From the NCBI RefSeq assembly GCF_000429665.1, contig NZ_AUCH01000003.1, positions 186,001 through 250,000 of the forward strand: a stretch of DNA of 64,000 nucleotides. Direction: 5' to 3'. Position numbers and translations under genes: made by a program. Each line of letters starts with the position of its first letter. Within the stretch, counting starts at the first letter, position 1. Of the stretch, positions 29,118 through 37,807 are shown piece after piece. The notes beneath the pieces are model-generated. The model saw only the letters and a list, made by a program, of their open reading frames with translations. It was not told where the DNA came from and made no database searches. Source of the stretch: Azovibrio restrictus DSM 23866. Its GTDB lineage: Bacteria; Pseudomonadota; Gammaproteobacteria; Burkholderiales; Rhodocyclaceae.

Positions 29118-29390
29118 ATGAGCAGAACCGTCAATTGCATCAAACTGGGCCAGGAAGCCGAGGGTCTGGACTTCCCTCCCCTGCCCGGCGCCATCGGCCA
29201 GAAGATTTTCGAGAACGTCTCCAAGGAAGCCTGGCAGCAGTGGATCCGCCTGCAGACCATGATCATCAACGAGAACCGCCTCAACCTGGCCGATCCGGCC
29301 CACCGCAAGTACCTGATGGAACAGGTGCAGAACCACTTCTTCGGTGCCGGTGCCGACCAGATTTCCGGTTACGTGCCCCCCAAGGCCTGA
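29118..29390 (+). CDS. yggX: Oxidative damage protection / Fe(II)-trafficking protein YggX
   Basis: 90 aa. It opens MSRTVNCIKLGQEAEGLDF with the conserved Cys7, followed by PLPGAIGQKIFENVSKEAW, WIRLQTMIINENRLNL and the C-terminal FFGAGADQISGYVPP. This matches YggX throughout. The protein is linked to protection of Fe-S clusters and iron handling. The ATG at 29118 follows CGGAGAACACC; it lies 35 bp after argA and is closed by a terminator. Confidence 0.95.
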   Translation: MSRTVNCIKLGQEAEGLDFPPLPGAIGQKIFENVSKEAWQQWIRLQTMIINENRLNLADPAHRKYLMEQVQNHFFGAGADQISGYVPPKA

Positions 29391-29400
29391 CCCGGCTCAG

Positions 29401-29442
29401 CCCAGCAAAAAGCCCCGCGTCGCTGCGGGGCTTTTTGTTGGG
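29401..29442. terminator. Intrinsic terminator after yggX
   Basis: Stem AAAAAGCCCCGC / GCGGGGCTTTTT (29407-29436) with loop GTCGCT; flanking CCCAGC and GTTGGG extend the pairing. Symmetric A and T runs allow it to work for the leftward gene at 29456 as well. Confidence 0.93.
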
Positions 29443-29455
29443 TAAGACAAGGTAG

Positions 29456-29635
29456 TCAGGCCTGCTGGCGGTCCAGCTGCAGGCGCAGGCTGCGGCATTT
29501 TTCCTGGAGCGCCGCCAGTTGCCGGCGGGCCGCTTCCTGGCTGTGCCGCACGGCCGCCACCTTCTGCTGCAGGGCGGTGATGTTGGTCACGTAGGTCACG
29601 AGACAGTCTTTCAGGCTGGGGGATTTCTGTTCCAT
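29456..29635 (-). CDS. Small coiled-coil hypothetical protein
   Basis: 59 aa, start MEQKSPSLKDCLVTYVTN with GGAG five bases upstream. The C-terminal two thirds (QQKVAAVRHSQEAARRQL, then AALQEKCRSLRLQLDRQQ) form a charged helix with leucine heptads, probably a coiled coil. No known family recognised. It converges on the yggX terminator. Real but unassigned; a short GC-rich reading frame could be spurious. Confidence 0.5.
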   Translation of the reverse strand: MEQKSPSLKDCLVTYVTNITALQQKVAAVRHSQEAARRQLAALQEKCRSLRLQLDRQQA

Positions 29636-29721
29636 GCTGGGCTCCGGTATGAGAACGGCACCACTGTGCCGGTGCAACATGACAGGAACGGGACAGGCGG
29701 ATGACGGTTGCCGCGCTGCCC

Positions 29722-29952
29722 TCAGCCCAGCCGGGCCAGCACCCAGGTCATGGCAAAGCCCAGGCCCAGGGCCAGCCCCATGCCGGCAAATTGGTGCAGG
29801 AAGAACTGGCGGTCCACGAAAGCCAGTTCCCGGGCCAGAAACTCCCCGTAGCGCTCGAAGCGCTCGCAGGGTTCCCCCAGGTCACGACAACTCATGTGCT
29901 GATGCTGGCAGTGACGGCAATCGGCCTGCTCATGGTTTTTTTCGCTGTTCAT
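29722..29952 (-). CDS. Small Cys/His-rich membrane-anchored hypothetical protein
   Basis: 76 aa. The N-terminal 30 residues are rich in Cys and His (CRHCQHQHMSC, then CERF), suggesting a metal- or redox-active site; the C-terminus has one hydrophobic helix (FAGMGLALGLGFAMTWVLARLG). GAGGAG precedes the ATG. The predicted topology is a cytoplasmic or periplasmic Cys/His head on a C-terminal anchor. No family recognised. It stands alone between the small coiled-coil gene and phoU. Confidence 0.6.
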   Translation of the reverse strand: MNSEKNHEQADCRHCQHQHMSCRDLGEPCERFERYGEFLARELAFVDRQFFLHQFAGMGLALGLGFAMTWVLARLG

Positions 29953-30137
29953 GCTGAACTCCTCGGAAGGGATGACCAGACCCCTATCTCAAGTTTCGTG
30001 CCAGGAAAATCGGGGAGAATGGGGCCGGAAAACAGCCCTGGCCCGGGCCTGAGCGCCCCAGGTGAAGGCAGGCACGGCCTGCCGGGGCGCCATCATGGTG
30101 CATTGCAGCACCGCCCCGGGGAGGGGCGGCCCGGGGA

Positions 30138-30860
30138 TCAGACCTTGGACAGCTCCTTGTCCAGCTCTTCGGGGGTGGTGTGGCGCACGTTCAGGCCCTT
30201 GACCATGTAGATCACGTATTCGGAGATGTTCTTGGCGTGGTCGCCGATGCGTTCGATGGCCTTGGCCACGGCCATGATGTCCAGGGAGCGGGAGATGGTG
30301 CGGGGATCTTCCATCATGAAGGTGATCAGCTGGCGCACCACGGACTTGTACTGGCTGTTGATCTCGTCATCCAGGTGCACCACCTGGACAGCGGCCTGCA
30401 CGTCGAGGCGGGCAAAGGCATCCAGGGCGCCGCGCAGCATCTGCAGGGACTGGTCGGCCATGTGGCGCAGGTCCACGTCCGGGGTGAAGGCGCTGTGCTG
30501 GCTGTGCAGCATGGCGCCGATGCGGGCGATCTTCTGGGCCTTGTCGCCGATGCGCTCCAGGTCATTGATGCTTTTCAGCACCGTGATGATCATGCGCAGG
30601 TCGATGGCGGTGGGCTGGCGCTTGGCGATCACCTGGTTGCAGGCTTCATCCAGCTCCACTTCCAGCTTGTTGATGTGCACGTCCTCGCGCACCACCAGGT
30701 CCATTTCCGCTTGGTCGCCCAGGTACAGGGCACGGATGGCCCGGGACACCTGCTGTTCCACCAGGCCGCCCATCTGCAGGACGCGGGTGCGCAGCTGTTC
30801 CAGTTCCAGGTCGAATTGCTTGGAGGTGTGATCCTGCAGGGTGGTACGGGTTTCGGTCAT
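30138..30860 (-). CDS. phoU: Phosphate-signalling complex protein PhoU
   Basis: 240 aa, start MTETRTTLQDHTSKQFDLELE at 30860. All-helical with two repeated three-helix units, each holding the metal-binding E/DxxxD motif region: DLERIGDKAQKIA and AIERIGDHAKNISEYVIYM. PhoU restrains the PhoR-PhoB response through PstSCAB. The pst genes are not in the window. The gene is read leftwards; a longer open frame upstream of the ATG contains no ribosome site that would favour it. GC-rich hairpins follow the stop codon without a T-run. Confidence 0.94.
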   Translation of the reverse strand: MTETRTTLQDHTSKQFDLELEQLRTRVLQMGGLVEQQVSRAIRALYLGDQAEMDLVVREDVHINKLEVELDEACNQVIAKRQPTAIDLRMIITVLKSINDLERIGDKAQKIARIGAMLHSQHSAFTPDVDLRHMADQSLQMLRGALDAFARLDVQAAVQVVHLDDEINSQYKSVVRQLITFMMEDPRTISRSLDIMAVAKAIERIGDHAKNISEYVIYMVKGLNVRHTTPEELDKELSKV

Positions 30861-30928
30861 GGCGCGAGCAAGGAGGATGTGGGAAGTGCCAGAGCCTACC
30901 GGGGAATTGTTACAGCCGTATTGCAAGC

Positions 30929-31603
30929 TCAGTTGCGGACTAGGCGCTGCACCCCGGCTGCCGTGCCCAGCAGCAGCAGGTCGGCGCCCCGGGCGGCGAA
31001 CAGGCCGTTGGTCACCACCCCCACCATCTGGTTGATGGCGGTCTCCATGGCCACCGGGTCGGTGATGGCAAGGCCGTGCACGTCGAGGATCAGGTTGCCG
31101 TTGTCGGTGACGAAACCCTCGCGCAGCTTCGGGGTGCCGCCCAGGGCCGCCAGCTGCCGGGCCACCTGACGGGCGGCCATGGGAATCACCTCCACGGGCA
31201 GGGGAAAGCGCCCCAGCACCGGCACCTGCTTGGAGGCATCAGCGATGCAGACGAAGGTATCGGAAACGGCGGCCACGATCTTCTCCCGGGTCAGGGCGCC
31301 GCCGCCGCCCTTGATCATGCTCATGCCCGGATCGATCTCGTCGGCCCCGTCCACGTAGATGGCCAGGCGCTCCACCTCATTCATGTCCACCACCCGGATG
31401 CCAAGCTGTTCCAGGCGCTGGCGGGTGGCCTCGGAACTGGCCACGGCCCCGCCCAGGCGCGCCTTGATGGGGGCCAGGGCGGCAATGAAGAGGTTGGCGG
31501 TGGAGCCCGTGCCCACCCCCAGGATGGCGCCGGCGGGCAGATGTTCGGCCACGTGGTCCGCGGCGGCCTGGGCCACGGCTTGCTTGAGTTCGTCCTGGGT
31601 CAT
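30929..31603 (-). CDS. rpiA: Ribose-5-phosphate isomerase A
   Basis: 224 aa, start MTQDELKQAVAQAAADHV. Signatures are GAILGVGTGSTANLF (phosphate binding), YVDGADEIDPGMSMIKGGGGALTREK (catalytic Asp and Lys region) and VTDNGNLILDVHGL. It interconverts ribose-5-phosphate and ribulose-5-phosphate in the pentose phosphate pathway. The much longer upstream open frame is not used: it lacks homology and lies against the divergent kinase gene. phoU follows downstream on the same strand. Confidence 0.95.
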   Translation of the reverse strand: MTQDELKQAVAQAAADHVAEHLPAGAILGVGTGSTANLFIAALAPIKARLGGAVASSEATRQRLEQLGIRVVDMNEVERLAIYVDGADEIDPGMSMIKGGGGALTREKIVAAVSDTFVCIADASKQVPVLGRFPLPVEVIPMAARQVARQLAALGGTPKLREGFVTDNGNLILDVHGLAITDPVAMETAINQMVGVVTNGLFAARGADLLLLGTAAGVQRLVRN

Positions 31604-31718
31604 GGTGGGGCTCACTGGGAAATGAAGAAAACTGGCCGGGATTCTACAGCCTGGGTCATGAGCCTGTAACCGGGGCGCGCTATAAATCCCTCCCCCCCGG
31701 AGAAATGGCCTACGACAA

Positions 31719-33770
31719 ATGGAAAAAAGAACCCATGGCTGGCTGGGCAAGTACAAGGAACTGCTTGCCGCCATCACCTTGTTCCTGGTCCTGGACCTGG
31801 GCGTGCTGGTGTTCAACACCTTCACCTCCCACCTGATCGAGCGGGACACGGCCCTGATCAATACCGCCGGCGAACTGCGGGTGTACTCCCAGCAGCTCAC
31901 CAAGTCCCTGCTCACCCTGCGCCAGGAGATGCAGGCCAGCGAGCCGATCCAGAGCAGTCTGGCGGAACTGGGCGAGGCCCACGCGGCCTTCACCAGCGCC
32001 CTGGGACAACTGCGCCAGGCAGGCCAGGGCAGCGGCCTGTGGCGGGCCCCCATGGACAGCTCGGGCCAGGAATTACTGACCCAGCTCGACGACTACTGGG
32101 GCCCCATCGGGGAAGCCGCCGCCCCCCTGCTGGACAATCAGCACCCGGCCGCCATGGATGTGGATGGCGCCGTGACCAAGGCAGTGAGCCGCAACGTGCG
32201 CCTGATGCAGCTGGCCGACGACCTCACCCGGCACCTGGAAGAACAGGCCGTGTCCCGGGCCGCCTGGCTGCGCTACATCCAGGTGGGGGCGATCCTGCTG
32301 GCCACCCTGAATTTCATCTTCATCGTCTTCAAGTTCATCCGCCGCCTGCTGGAGAGCGACCGCCAGGCCGAAAGCGCCCGCCGGGAAACCCGGGACATCC
32401 TCGACACGGTGCGGGAAGGCCTGTTCCTGCTCGGCCGGGACGGGCGCATCGGCCGGCAGTTCTCCCGCTCCCTGCCCAGCCTGTTCGGACTGCCGCTCCA
32501 GGGAGGCCAACCCCTGGAGCCCCTGCTCCAGGAACTACTGGAGGAGGAGCAGCACGAAGCGGCCCGGGATTACATGGACCTGCTCTTCAACCGCAAGGTG
32601 AAACCCGCCCTGCTGGAAGAGCTGAATCCCCTCCGGGAAGTGGCCCTGAAAACCCAGGAGGGACGCCGCAAGGGCCCCAGCCATCTGGCCTTCGAATTCA
32701 CCCAGGTGCAGGAAAACGGCGAGGTCAGCGCCCTGCTGGTCACCGTCACCGACATCAGCCGGCAGATGCAGCTGGCCCGGGAGCTGGCCGTCACCGAAGC
32801 CCGGGCCGGTTCCGAGGTGGAAAGCCTGCTGGCGGTGCTGGATCAGGATCCCGAACAGGTGCGCGACTTCCTCCAGGCCGGGGACACCCGGCTCAACCTG
32901 GTGAATCAAGCGCTCCAGGACGTGAAGCCGGATACCCGGGCCTACGCGGAACTGATCAACCAGGTGTTCCGGGGCGTGCACTCCATCAAGGGTGAGGCCG
33001 GTGCCCTGGGCCTGATGGACATTTCCGCTCAGGCACACCAGTTCGAGGATCTGCTCACGCCCCTGCGGCGGCGCCATGACCTGACCGGCGACGACCTGAT
33101 TCCCATCGCCTTCCAGGTGGGCGAACTGAGGGAAAAGCTGGCAAGGGTCCAGACCGTGCTCGCCCGGGTGAACCGCCAGCGGCAAACGGAGGTCGGCGCG
33201 TCCCATCCCTTTGCCGAGCTGAAGAAGCAGATCGAGCACCTGGCCCTGAAGGTCGCCGAAGACCTGAACAAGAAAGTGCGCATCGAAGTGGATTTCCCCA
33301 GCCAGGCCCCGGACCTGGACGAACGCCTGCTGCGCAACCTGCGCGAGATGCTGCCGCAACTGGTAAGGAACGCCGTGGCCCATGGGATAGAGGCCGAAGA
33401 GGAGCGGCTGCAGGCGGGCAAGTTCCCCGAAGGTACGGTACGGGTGGAATTCCTCCCGGCTGCGGACGGCAGCCTCTCCCTGTCGGTGCGGGATGATGGA
33501 CGCGGCATCTCCTGCGCCCGCATCCGCGCCCGCCTGCTGGAACTGGGACACACGCCGGAGCGGGTGCAGGCCATGAGCGAGAAGGAACTGCTGGCCTGCC
33601 TGTTCACCCCCGGCTTCAGCCTGCTGGAAAAGGCCCATGAACACGCCGGCCGGGGCGTCGGCCTGGACCTGATCCGCGACATGGCGGCCCGGGCCGGTGC
33701 CCGGCTGCGGCTGTCCACCCTGCCCAACACCTACACCCAATTCACCCTGCAGTTCCAGCCCGCACCATGA
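31719..33770 (+). CDS. Membrane-bound CheA-like histidine kinase with PilJ-type sensor
   Basis: 683 aa. A membrane helix (about 15-33), a helical periplasmic region resembling the PilJ type IV pilus sensing module (LINTAGELRVYSQQLTKSLL), a second membrane helix (185-206), a PAS-like domain (225-345), an Hpt domain with HSIKGEAGALGL (His421 predicted phosphosite) and a GHKL ATPase domain with LVRNAVAHGIE, DDGRGIS and AGRGVGLDLI. It thus joins a transmembrane sensor to a CheA core but has no CheW-binding regulatory domain, so it need not join a receptor array. It overlaps the receiver gene (ATGA). A better ribosome site precedes an out-of-frame ATG at 31705. Confidence 0.85.
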   Translation: MEKRTHGWLGKYKELLAAITLFLVLDLGVLVFNTFTSHLIERDTALINTAGELRVYSQQLTKSLLTLRQEMQASEPIQSSLAELGEAHAAFTSALGQLRQAGQGSGLWRAPMDSSGQELLTQLDDYWGPIGEAAAPLLDNQHPAAMDVDGAVTKAVSRNVRLMQLADDLTRHLEEQAVSRAAWLRYIQVGAILLATLNFIFIVFKFIRRLLESDRQAESARRETRDILDTVREGLFLLGRDGRIGRQFSRSLPSLFGLPLQGGQPLEPLLQELLEEEQHEAARDYMDLLFNRKVKPALLEELNPLREVALKTQEGRRKGPSHLAFEFTQVQENGEVSALLVTVTDISRQMQLARELAVTEARAGSEVESLLAVLDQDPEQVRDFLQAGDTRLNLVNQALQDVKPDTRAYAELINQVFRGVHSIKGEAGALGLMDISAQAHQFEDLLTPLRRRHDLTGDDLIPIAFQVGELREKLARVQTVLARVNRQRQTEVGASHPFAELKKQIEHLALKVAEDLNKKVRIEVDFPSQAPDLDERLLRNLREMLPQLVRNAVAHGIEAEEERLQAGKFPEGTVRVEFLPAADGSLSLSVRDDGRGISCARIRARLLELGHTPERVQAMSEKELLACLFTPGFSLLEKAHEHAGRGVGLDLIRDMAARAGARLRLSTLPNTYTQFTLQFQPAP

Positions 33771-34138
33771 CCCTGAAACTGCTGATCGTGGATGACTCCA
33801 CGGTGATCCGCAACCGGATCGCCCGACTCTGCCAGGACATGCGCCTGCCCTGCCTGGAAATCGTCGGCCTGGCTGGCGATGGCCGCCAGGCCCTGGCCCT
33901 GGCCGAACAATTCCGCCCCCAACTGGTGACCATGGACCTGACCATGCCCCAGATGGATGGCGACGAGTGCATTTCCCGTATCGTCGACCGCCTGCCCGAG
34001 ACCCGCATCCTGGTGGTCTCCGCCCTGTCTGACAAAGCCACCGCCCTGAAAGCCATCAAGAAGGGAGCCCAGGGCTTCCTGCGCAAGCCCTTCAGTGATG
34101 AACAACTGGTGGAATCCTTGCTGGAGCTGATCCGTTGA
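33767..34138 (+). CDS. Single-domain response regulator (CheY-like)
   Basis: 123 aa receiver: LLIVDDSTVIRNRI with the acidic pair, LVTMDLTMPQMDGDE with the phosphorylatable Asp, the Ser of VVSALSD and KKGAQGFLRKPF with the conserved Lys. No output domain. Overlapping the kinase gene by four bases, it is the natural phosphoacceptor of the kinase at 31719-33770; the next gene, CheX-like, would dephosphorylate it. Confidence 0.92.
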   Translation: MTLKLLIVDDSTVIRNRIARLCQDMRLPCLEIVGLAGDGRQALALAEQFRPQLVTMDLTMPQMDGDECISRIVDRLPETRILVVSALSDKATALKAIKKGAQGFLRKPFSDEQLVESLLELIR

Positions 34139-34620
34139 CCGCCCCCACCCCCATCAAGAAGGCCCTCAAACCCGCCGACGTGGAGGTTTTTGCCGAGACC
34201 ATCGGCCACTACTTCGAACGTATCACCGGCGAAAAGGCCCTGGTGCGCACCGCCTACCTGCTCGAAACCGAAGCGCCCCCCCAGGACGACTTCAACGGCA
34301 TGATCATCGTGCATGGCAGCTACCAGGGCAGCGTCTGCTTCGCCGCCCCCCGTGGCCTGCTGACCCATGTCCTGATGCGCATGGGGCAGCAGGAATATTC
34401 GGACGCGGATCACCTGGACATCGTGGGGGAAATCGCCAATACCCTGGCCGGCCGGGCCCGGCGGGTGCTCGGGGAAGGCCTGGAGATCACCCCTCCCCAC
34501 ACCTACACCCGGGCCGGCCGGGCATTGCCCTCCCCGGCCAGCGGCACACCCCTGGTAATTCCCTTCACCTGGCAGATCTATGCGGCGGTATTGGTGGTGC
34601 ACCTGGACGTGCTCGGCTGA
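34135..34620 (+). CDS. cheX: CheX-type chemotaxis phosphatase
   Basis: 161 aa starting at a TTG that overlaps the receiver stop (TTGA), with GGAG eight bases before it. The fold is CheC/CheX-like: FNGMIIVHGSYQGSVCFAAP, then DIVGEIANTLAGRAR, which resembles the ExxN phosphatase motif (Glu and Asn conserved). CheX dephosphorylates CheY-P in organisms without CheZ. It completes a small kinase-receiver-phosphatase unit and is followed after 79 bp by siaA. Confidence 0.83.
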   Translation: MTAPTPIKKALKPADVEVFAETIGHYFERITGEKALVRTAYLLETEAPPQDDFNGMIIVHGSYQGSVCFAAPRGLLTHVLMRMGQQEYSDADHLDIVGEIANTLAGRARRVLGEGLEITPPHTYTRAGRALPSPASGTPLVIPFTWQIYAAVLVVHLDVLG

Positions 34621-34699
34621 GGGGCTTCATATTCCGGCAACCTGAACGGCAAGGGGATGTAACTTTGGTCATATAGGCTGGAGGCTGGAGGTATTGCCC

Positions 34700-36871
34700 A
34701 TGTCCAGCCCCGCGAGCCTGACCCTGTCCCGCCTGCTCACCGACAATCCGGCGGTGGACCTGATGGCCCGCCTCACCTACCCGAAGAAGATTCAGGTGGT
34801 GGGGCTGGTGGCCGGCATCGCCATCCTGCTCCTCACCGGGCAGCTCTTCTTCAGCCTCTCGGGCCAGATCGAGCGAGCCCGCCTGGAGCGCTCCGGCCTC
34901 TACCTGGTGGTCCCGGTCCGGCAGATTCTCGAACCCCTGCAGGAGCACCGGGGCCTGGCCCATGCCTATCTCTCCGGCGACGAAGGATTCCGGGCGACCC
35001 AGGGCCCCCGGCTGCAACGCCTGCTGGACGAGCGCCGGGCCAGCGTGGACGCGGCCATAGGCGCCGCCGAAAACGCCTTCCAGACCCATCTGCCGGCCCT
35101 GCTCCAGGACCGGCGCTGGCAGGAATTCCGCCATTCCTGGCGTGCCGCCGCCCAGGGCAGCGACCTGGAGCCCCGGGCCAGCCTGGAACGGCACAACCAG
35201 CTGGTGGCCCAGCTCAATGCCTTGATTTCCGCTGCCGCCGATGCCACCCATCTGTCCGTGGATCCCTATGTGGGCACCTTCTACCTGGCCCAGATGGTGA
35301 CCCAGAATCTGCCTGCCGTCCTGGAACAGATGGCCCGCATCCGCGACATGGGCACGGGCTTCTATGCCAGCCACTACATCGACCGGGATGACAAGCATCT
35401 GCTCATTTCCCTCAACACCATGACCGCTGCCAGCCTGGATGGCTTGCGCCAGACGGTGCAGGACAAGGTGCTGCCCACCATGCCGGAACTGGGCAAGGAA
35501 CTCACCCCCCGGCTCCAGGAAATGACCCAGGTGGCCGGCAGCGTGGACGCCTTCACCCAGATGAAGTTGATGGGCATGCTGTTCGACTCCAGCCCCACCG
35601 CCTTCTTCGGGGCCATGAGCTACGGCGACACGAGCCGGCTGGGAGCCTACGACGTGGGCCCCCGGGATACCTCGCTGGATACCGGCGAACCCATCGCCCC
35701 GGGTCCGATCGGCCGGGTCTACGGCACCCTGGATCAATTCACCCGAATTCTCGACGTCACCATCGAGCAGCGCCTCTGGGTGCTCTACCAGCAGCTGGCC
35801 CTGAATCTGATCGTCGCCGCCACCGCCCTGATCATCGTCATCTACATGCTCTGGCTGATGTATGTGGCCTTCCCGATCAGGAAACTGATCAGCGCCACCG
35901 AACTGGTGGCCGGGGGTGATCTGACGGTGAAGCTGGAGGTGGACCGCAACGACGAGATCGGTCAGCTGTCCCGGGCCTTCAACACCATGACCGAAGCGGT
36001 GCGCTATGCCCGGGACAACCTGGAGCAGCAGGTGGCCGAACGCACCGCCGACCTGGCCGCCAAGAACGAGCTGATCATGGACAGCATCAACTACGCCCGG
36101 GTGATCCAGCAATCCTATCTGCGCTCCTCCCAGGCCGACATGGCCAGCACCCTGGCCGACTGCGCCATGGTCTGGGAGCCCCGGGACGTGGTGGGCGGCG
36201 ATTACCTCTACTTCCGCCGCTTCGCCGACGGCTATTTCTTCGCCCTCATCGACTGCACCGGGCACGGGGTACCTGGCGCCTTCATGACCCTGATCATGGC
36301 CTCCTACCTGAACAACCTGCTCACCCAAGCCAACCGCCACGACCCGGCGGGCCTGCTGGCGCGCATGAACCAGGCGGTCAAGGGCGCCCTGGGCCAGACC
36401 GGAACCGGCGTGGCGGCACCGGAACACGCTTCCGACGACGGCATGGACGCCGCCTTCTGCTGGGTGGACAGCCAGCACCAGCAACTGACCTATGCCGGAG
36501 CCCGGACGCCCCTCTACCTGCTGCCCCCGGACGCCCCGGAAGTGCTCCAGTACGACGGGGAGCGCATGGGCGTGGGTTACGTGGCCACCCCCATGGATTT
36601 TGCCTGGCGCAACCAGGTCATCGAGCTGCAACCGGGAAGCATCGTCTGCGTCAGTACCGACGGCCTCGTGGACCAGGTGGGAGAAGCCCGGCGCATGGCC
36701 TTCGGCAAGAAACGCCTGAAGCAGCAGATGCTCTACAACCGGGGCCTTGCCGTACCCGAGCTGCAGGCGGAAATCATGGCCGAGCTGCACGCCTGGCAGG
36801 GCAAGGAAAGCCGGCGTGACGACATCTGCCTGTTCACCTTCCGCCACCAACCCCCTGGAGACTGCCCATGA
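34700..36871 (+). CDS. siaA: SiaA-like membrane PP2C (SpoIIE-type) phosphatase with HAMP domain
   Basis: 723 aa. TM1 is about residues 33-53, a large helical periplasmic sensor of nitrate/nitrite-sensing type follows (GLAHAYLSGDEGFR, NQLVAQLNALIS), TM2 is about 370-395, then HAMP (FPIRKLISATELVAGGDL) and a PP2C/SpoIIE phosphatase with VVGGDYLYF, LIDCTGHGVPGAFMTL, CVSTDGLVDQVG and RRDDICLFTF metal ligands. In Pseudomonas SiaA dephosphorylates SiaC, steering c-di-GMP output. The start ATG follows GGAGG. It is coupled to siaB by an ATGA overlap. Confidence 0.9.
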   Translation: MSSPASLTLSRLLTDNPAVDLMARLTYPKKIQVVGLVAGIAILLLTGQLFFSLSGQIERARLERSGLYLVVPVRQILEPLQEHRGLAHAYLSGDEGFRATQGPRLQRLLDERRASVDAAIGAAENAFQTHLPALLQDRRWQEFRHSWRAAAQGSDLEPRASLERHNQLVAQLNALISAAADATHLSVDPYVGTFYLAQMVTQNLPAVLEQMARIRDMGTGFYASHYIDRDDKHLLISLNTMTAASLDGLRQTVQDKVLPTMPELGKELTPRLQEMTQVAGSVDAFTQMKLMGMLFDSSPTAFFGAMSYGDTSRLGAYDVGPRDTSLDTGEPIAPGPIGRVYGTLDQFTRILDVTIEQRLWVLYQQLALNLIVAATALIIVIYMLWLMYVAFPIRKLISATELVAGGDLTVKLEVDRNDEIGQLSRAFNTMTEAVRYARDNLEQQVAERTADLAAKNELIMDSINYARVIQQSYLRSSQADMASTLADCAMVWEPRDVVGGDYLYFRRFADGYFFALIDCTGHGVPGAFMTLIMASYLNNLLTQANRHDPAGLLARMNQAVKGALGQTGTGVAAPEHASDDGMDAAFCWVDSQHQQLTYAGARTPLYLLPPDAPEVLQYDGERMGVGYVATPMDFAWRNQVIELQPGSIVCVSTDGLVDQVGEARRMAFGKKRLKQQMLYNRGLAVPELQAEIMAELHAWQGKESRRDDICLFTFRHQPPGDCP

Positions 36872-37419
36872 ACCTGGACGACTTCGACCGCTTCCGCCGC
36901 CTGGTCAATGACAGCGGCGTCATCTTCTATTACACCGGCTACCTGTCCCACAACATCATCGGCGCCATCGGCGACGCCCTGCGCAGCAAGCTCGAGGCCG
37001 AGGACATCAAGGGTCCCACGGCCCGGCGCATCTTCTCCACCTTCATCGAGATGATGCAGAACATCCTCAACTATGCCGAGAACCCGGCCATAGAAGGCGA
37101 CAAGGCCATCCTGCAGATGGGAACGGTAGCCATCGGCAATGCGGGGGAACGCTTCTTCGTGGTGTGCGGCAACAGCATGGGCGAGGAGCACGTAAGCCGG
37201 CTGCGGGGCAAGCTCGAACACATCCGCACCCTGTCCCTGGAGGAGATCAAGCAGGAGTACAAGCGTCGCCTGCGGGAGGAGCCGGAACCCGACAGCAAGG
37301 GCGCCGGCCTGGGTTTCCTCACCGTGGCCCGGGACGCCAGCGAACCCATAGAGTTCGACTTTCACGCCGATGCCCGCAACCAGGACATCCAGCATTTCTT
37401 CCTGAAAGCCACCATCTGA
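36868..37419 (+). CDS. siaB: SiaB family protein kinase
   Basis: 183 aa. An anti-sigma-factor-like GHKL ATPase: the N-box region is FIEMMQNILNYAE and the glycine-rich lid is SKGAGLGFLTVARDA. SiaB phosphorylates SiaC on a Ser/Thr, opposing SiaA. Its placement between siaA and siaC, overlapping siaA by four bases, matches the Pseudomonas siaABCD order. Confidence 0.9.
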   Translation: MNLDDFDRFRRLVNDSGVIFYYTGYLSHNIIGAIGDALRSKLEAEDIKGPTARRIFSTFIEMMQNILNYAENPAIEGDKAILQMGTVAIGNAGERFFVVCGNSMGEEHVSRLRGKLEHIRTLSLEEIKQEYKRRLREEPEPDSKGAGLGFLTVARDASEPIEFDFHADARNQDIQHFFLKATI

Positions 37420-37426
37420 GGCCCCC

Positions 37427-37807
37427 ATGATCCCCGACCTGTACCTTGCCCCGGAACGGGACAAACCCGAGGTGGACTTCAAGTTCTCCCGCCATCACCT
37501 GAGCCTGAAAGGCGAGACCTACCCGGAAAATGCCGCCCAGTTCTACGGCCCCATCCTGGCCGCCCTGCGGGTCTACCTGAACGACACCCGGGGCGCACAC
37601 ATCACCGTGGACATGGACCTGATCTATTTCAACAGCAGCAGCACCAAGATCCTGCTTTCCCTGTTCGAAATGCTTGATCAGGCGGCCCGGGACAACCAGG
37701 TGCAACTCAACTGGCACTACGACCCGGAAGACGAAACCGTGCAGGAATTCGGGGCCGACCTGGCCGAGGACTACACCGCCCTGGTCTACAACCCGGTGGC
37801 CAAATGA
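37427..37807 (+). CDS. siaC: SiaC (DUF1987) regulatory protein
   Basis: 126 aa, STAS-like fold. The segment IYFNSSSTKILLSLFEML holds the phosphorylatable site; Thr73 (or a neighbouring Ser) corresponds to the Thr phosphorylated in Pseudomonas SiaC. The unphosphorylated protein activates SiaD there. N-terminus PDLYLAPERDKPEVDFKF is the usual DUF1987 opening. Overlaps siaD by four bases, which supports a stoichiometric partnership. Confidence 0.92.
   Translation: MIPDLYLAPERDKPEVDFKFSRHHLSLKGETYPENAAQFYGPILAALRVYLNDTRGAHITVDMDLIYFNSSSTKILLSLFEMLDQAARDNQVQLNWHYDPEDETVQEFGADLAEDYTALVYNPVAK

Noticed and set aside
30060..30137. Terminator after phoU
   Set aside because: GC-rich inverted repeats (CCGCCCC/GGGGCGG) are present but without a T-run on the phoU strand, so no intrinsic terminator can be claimed.
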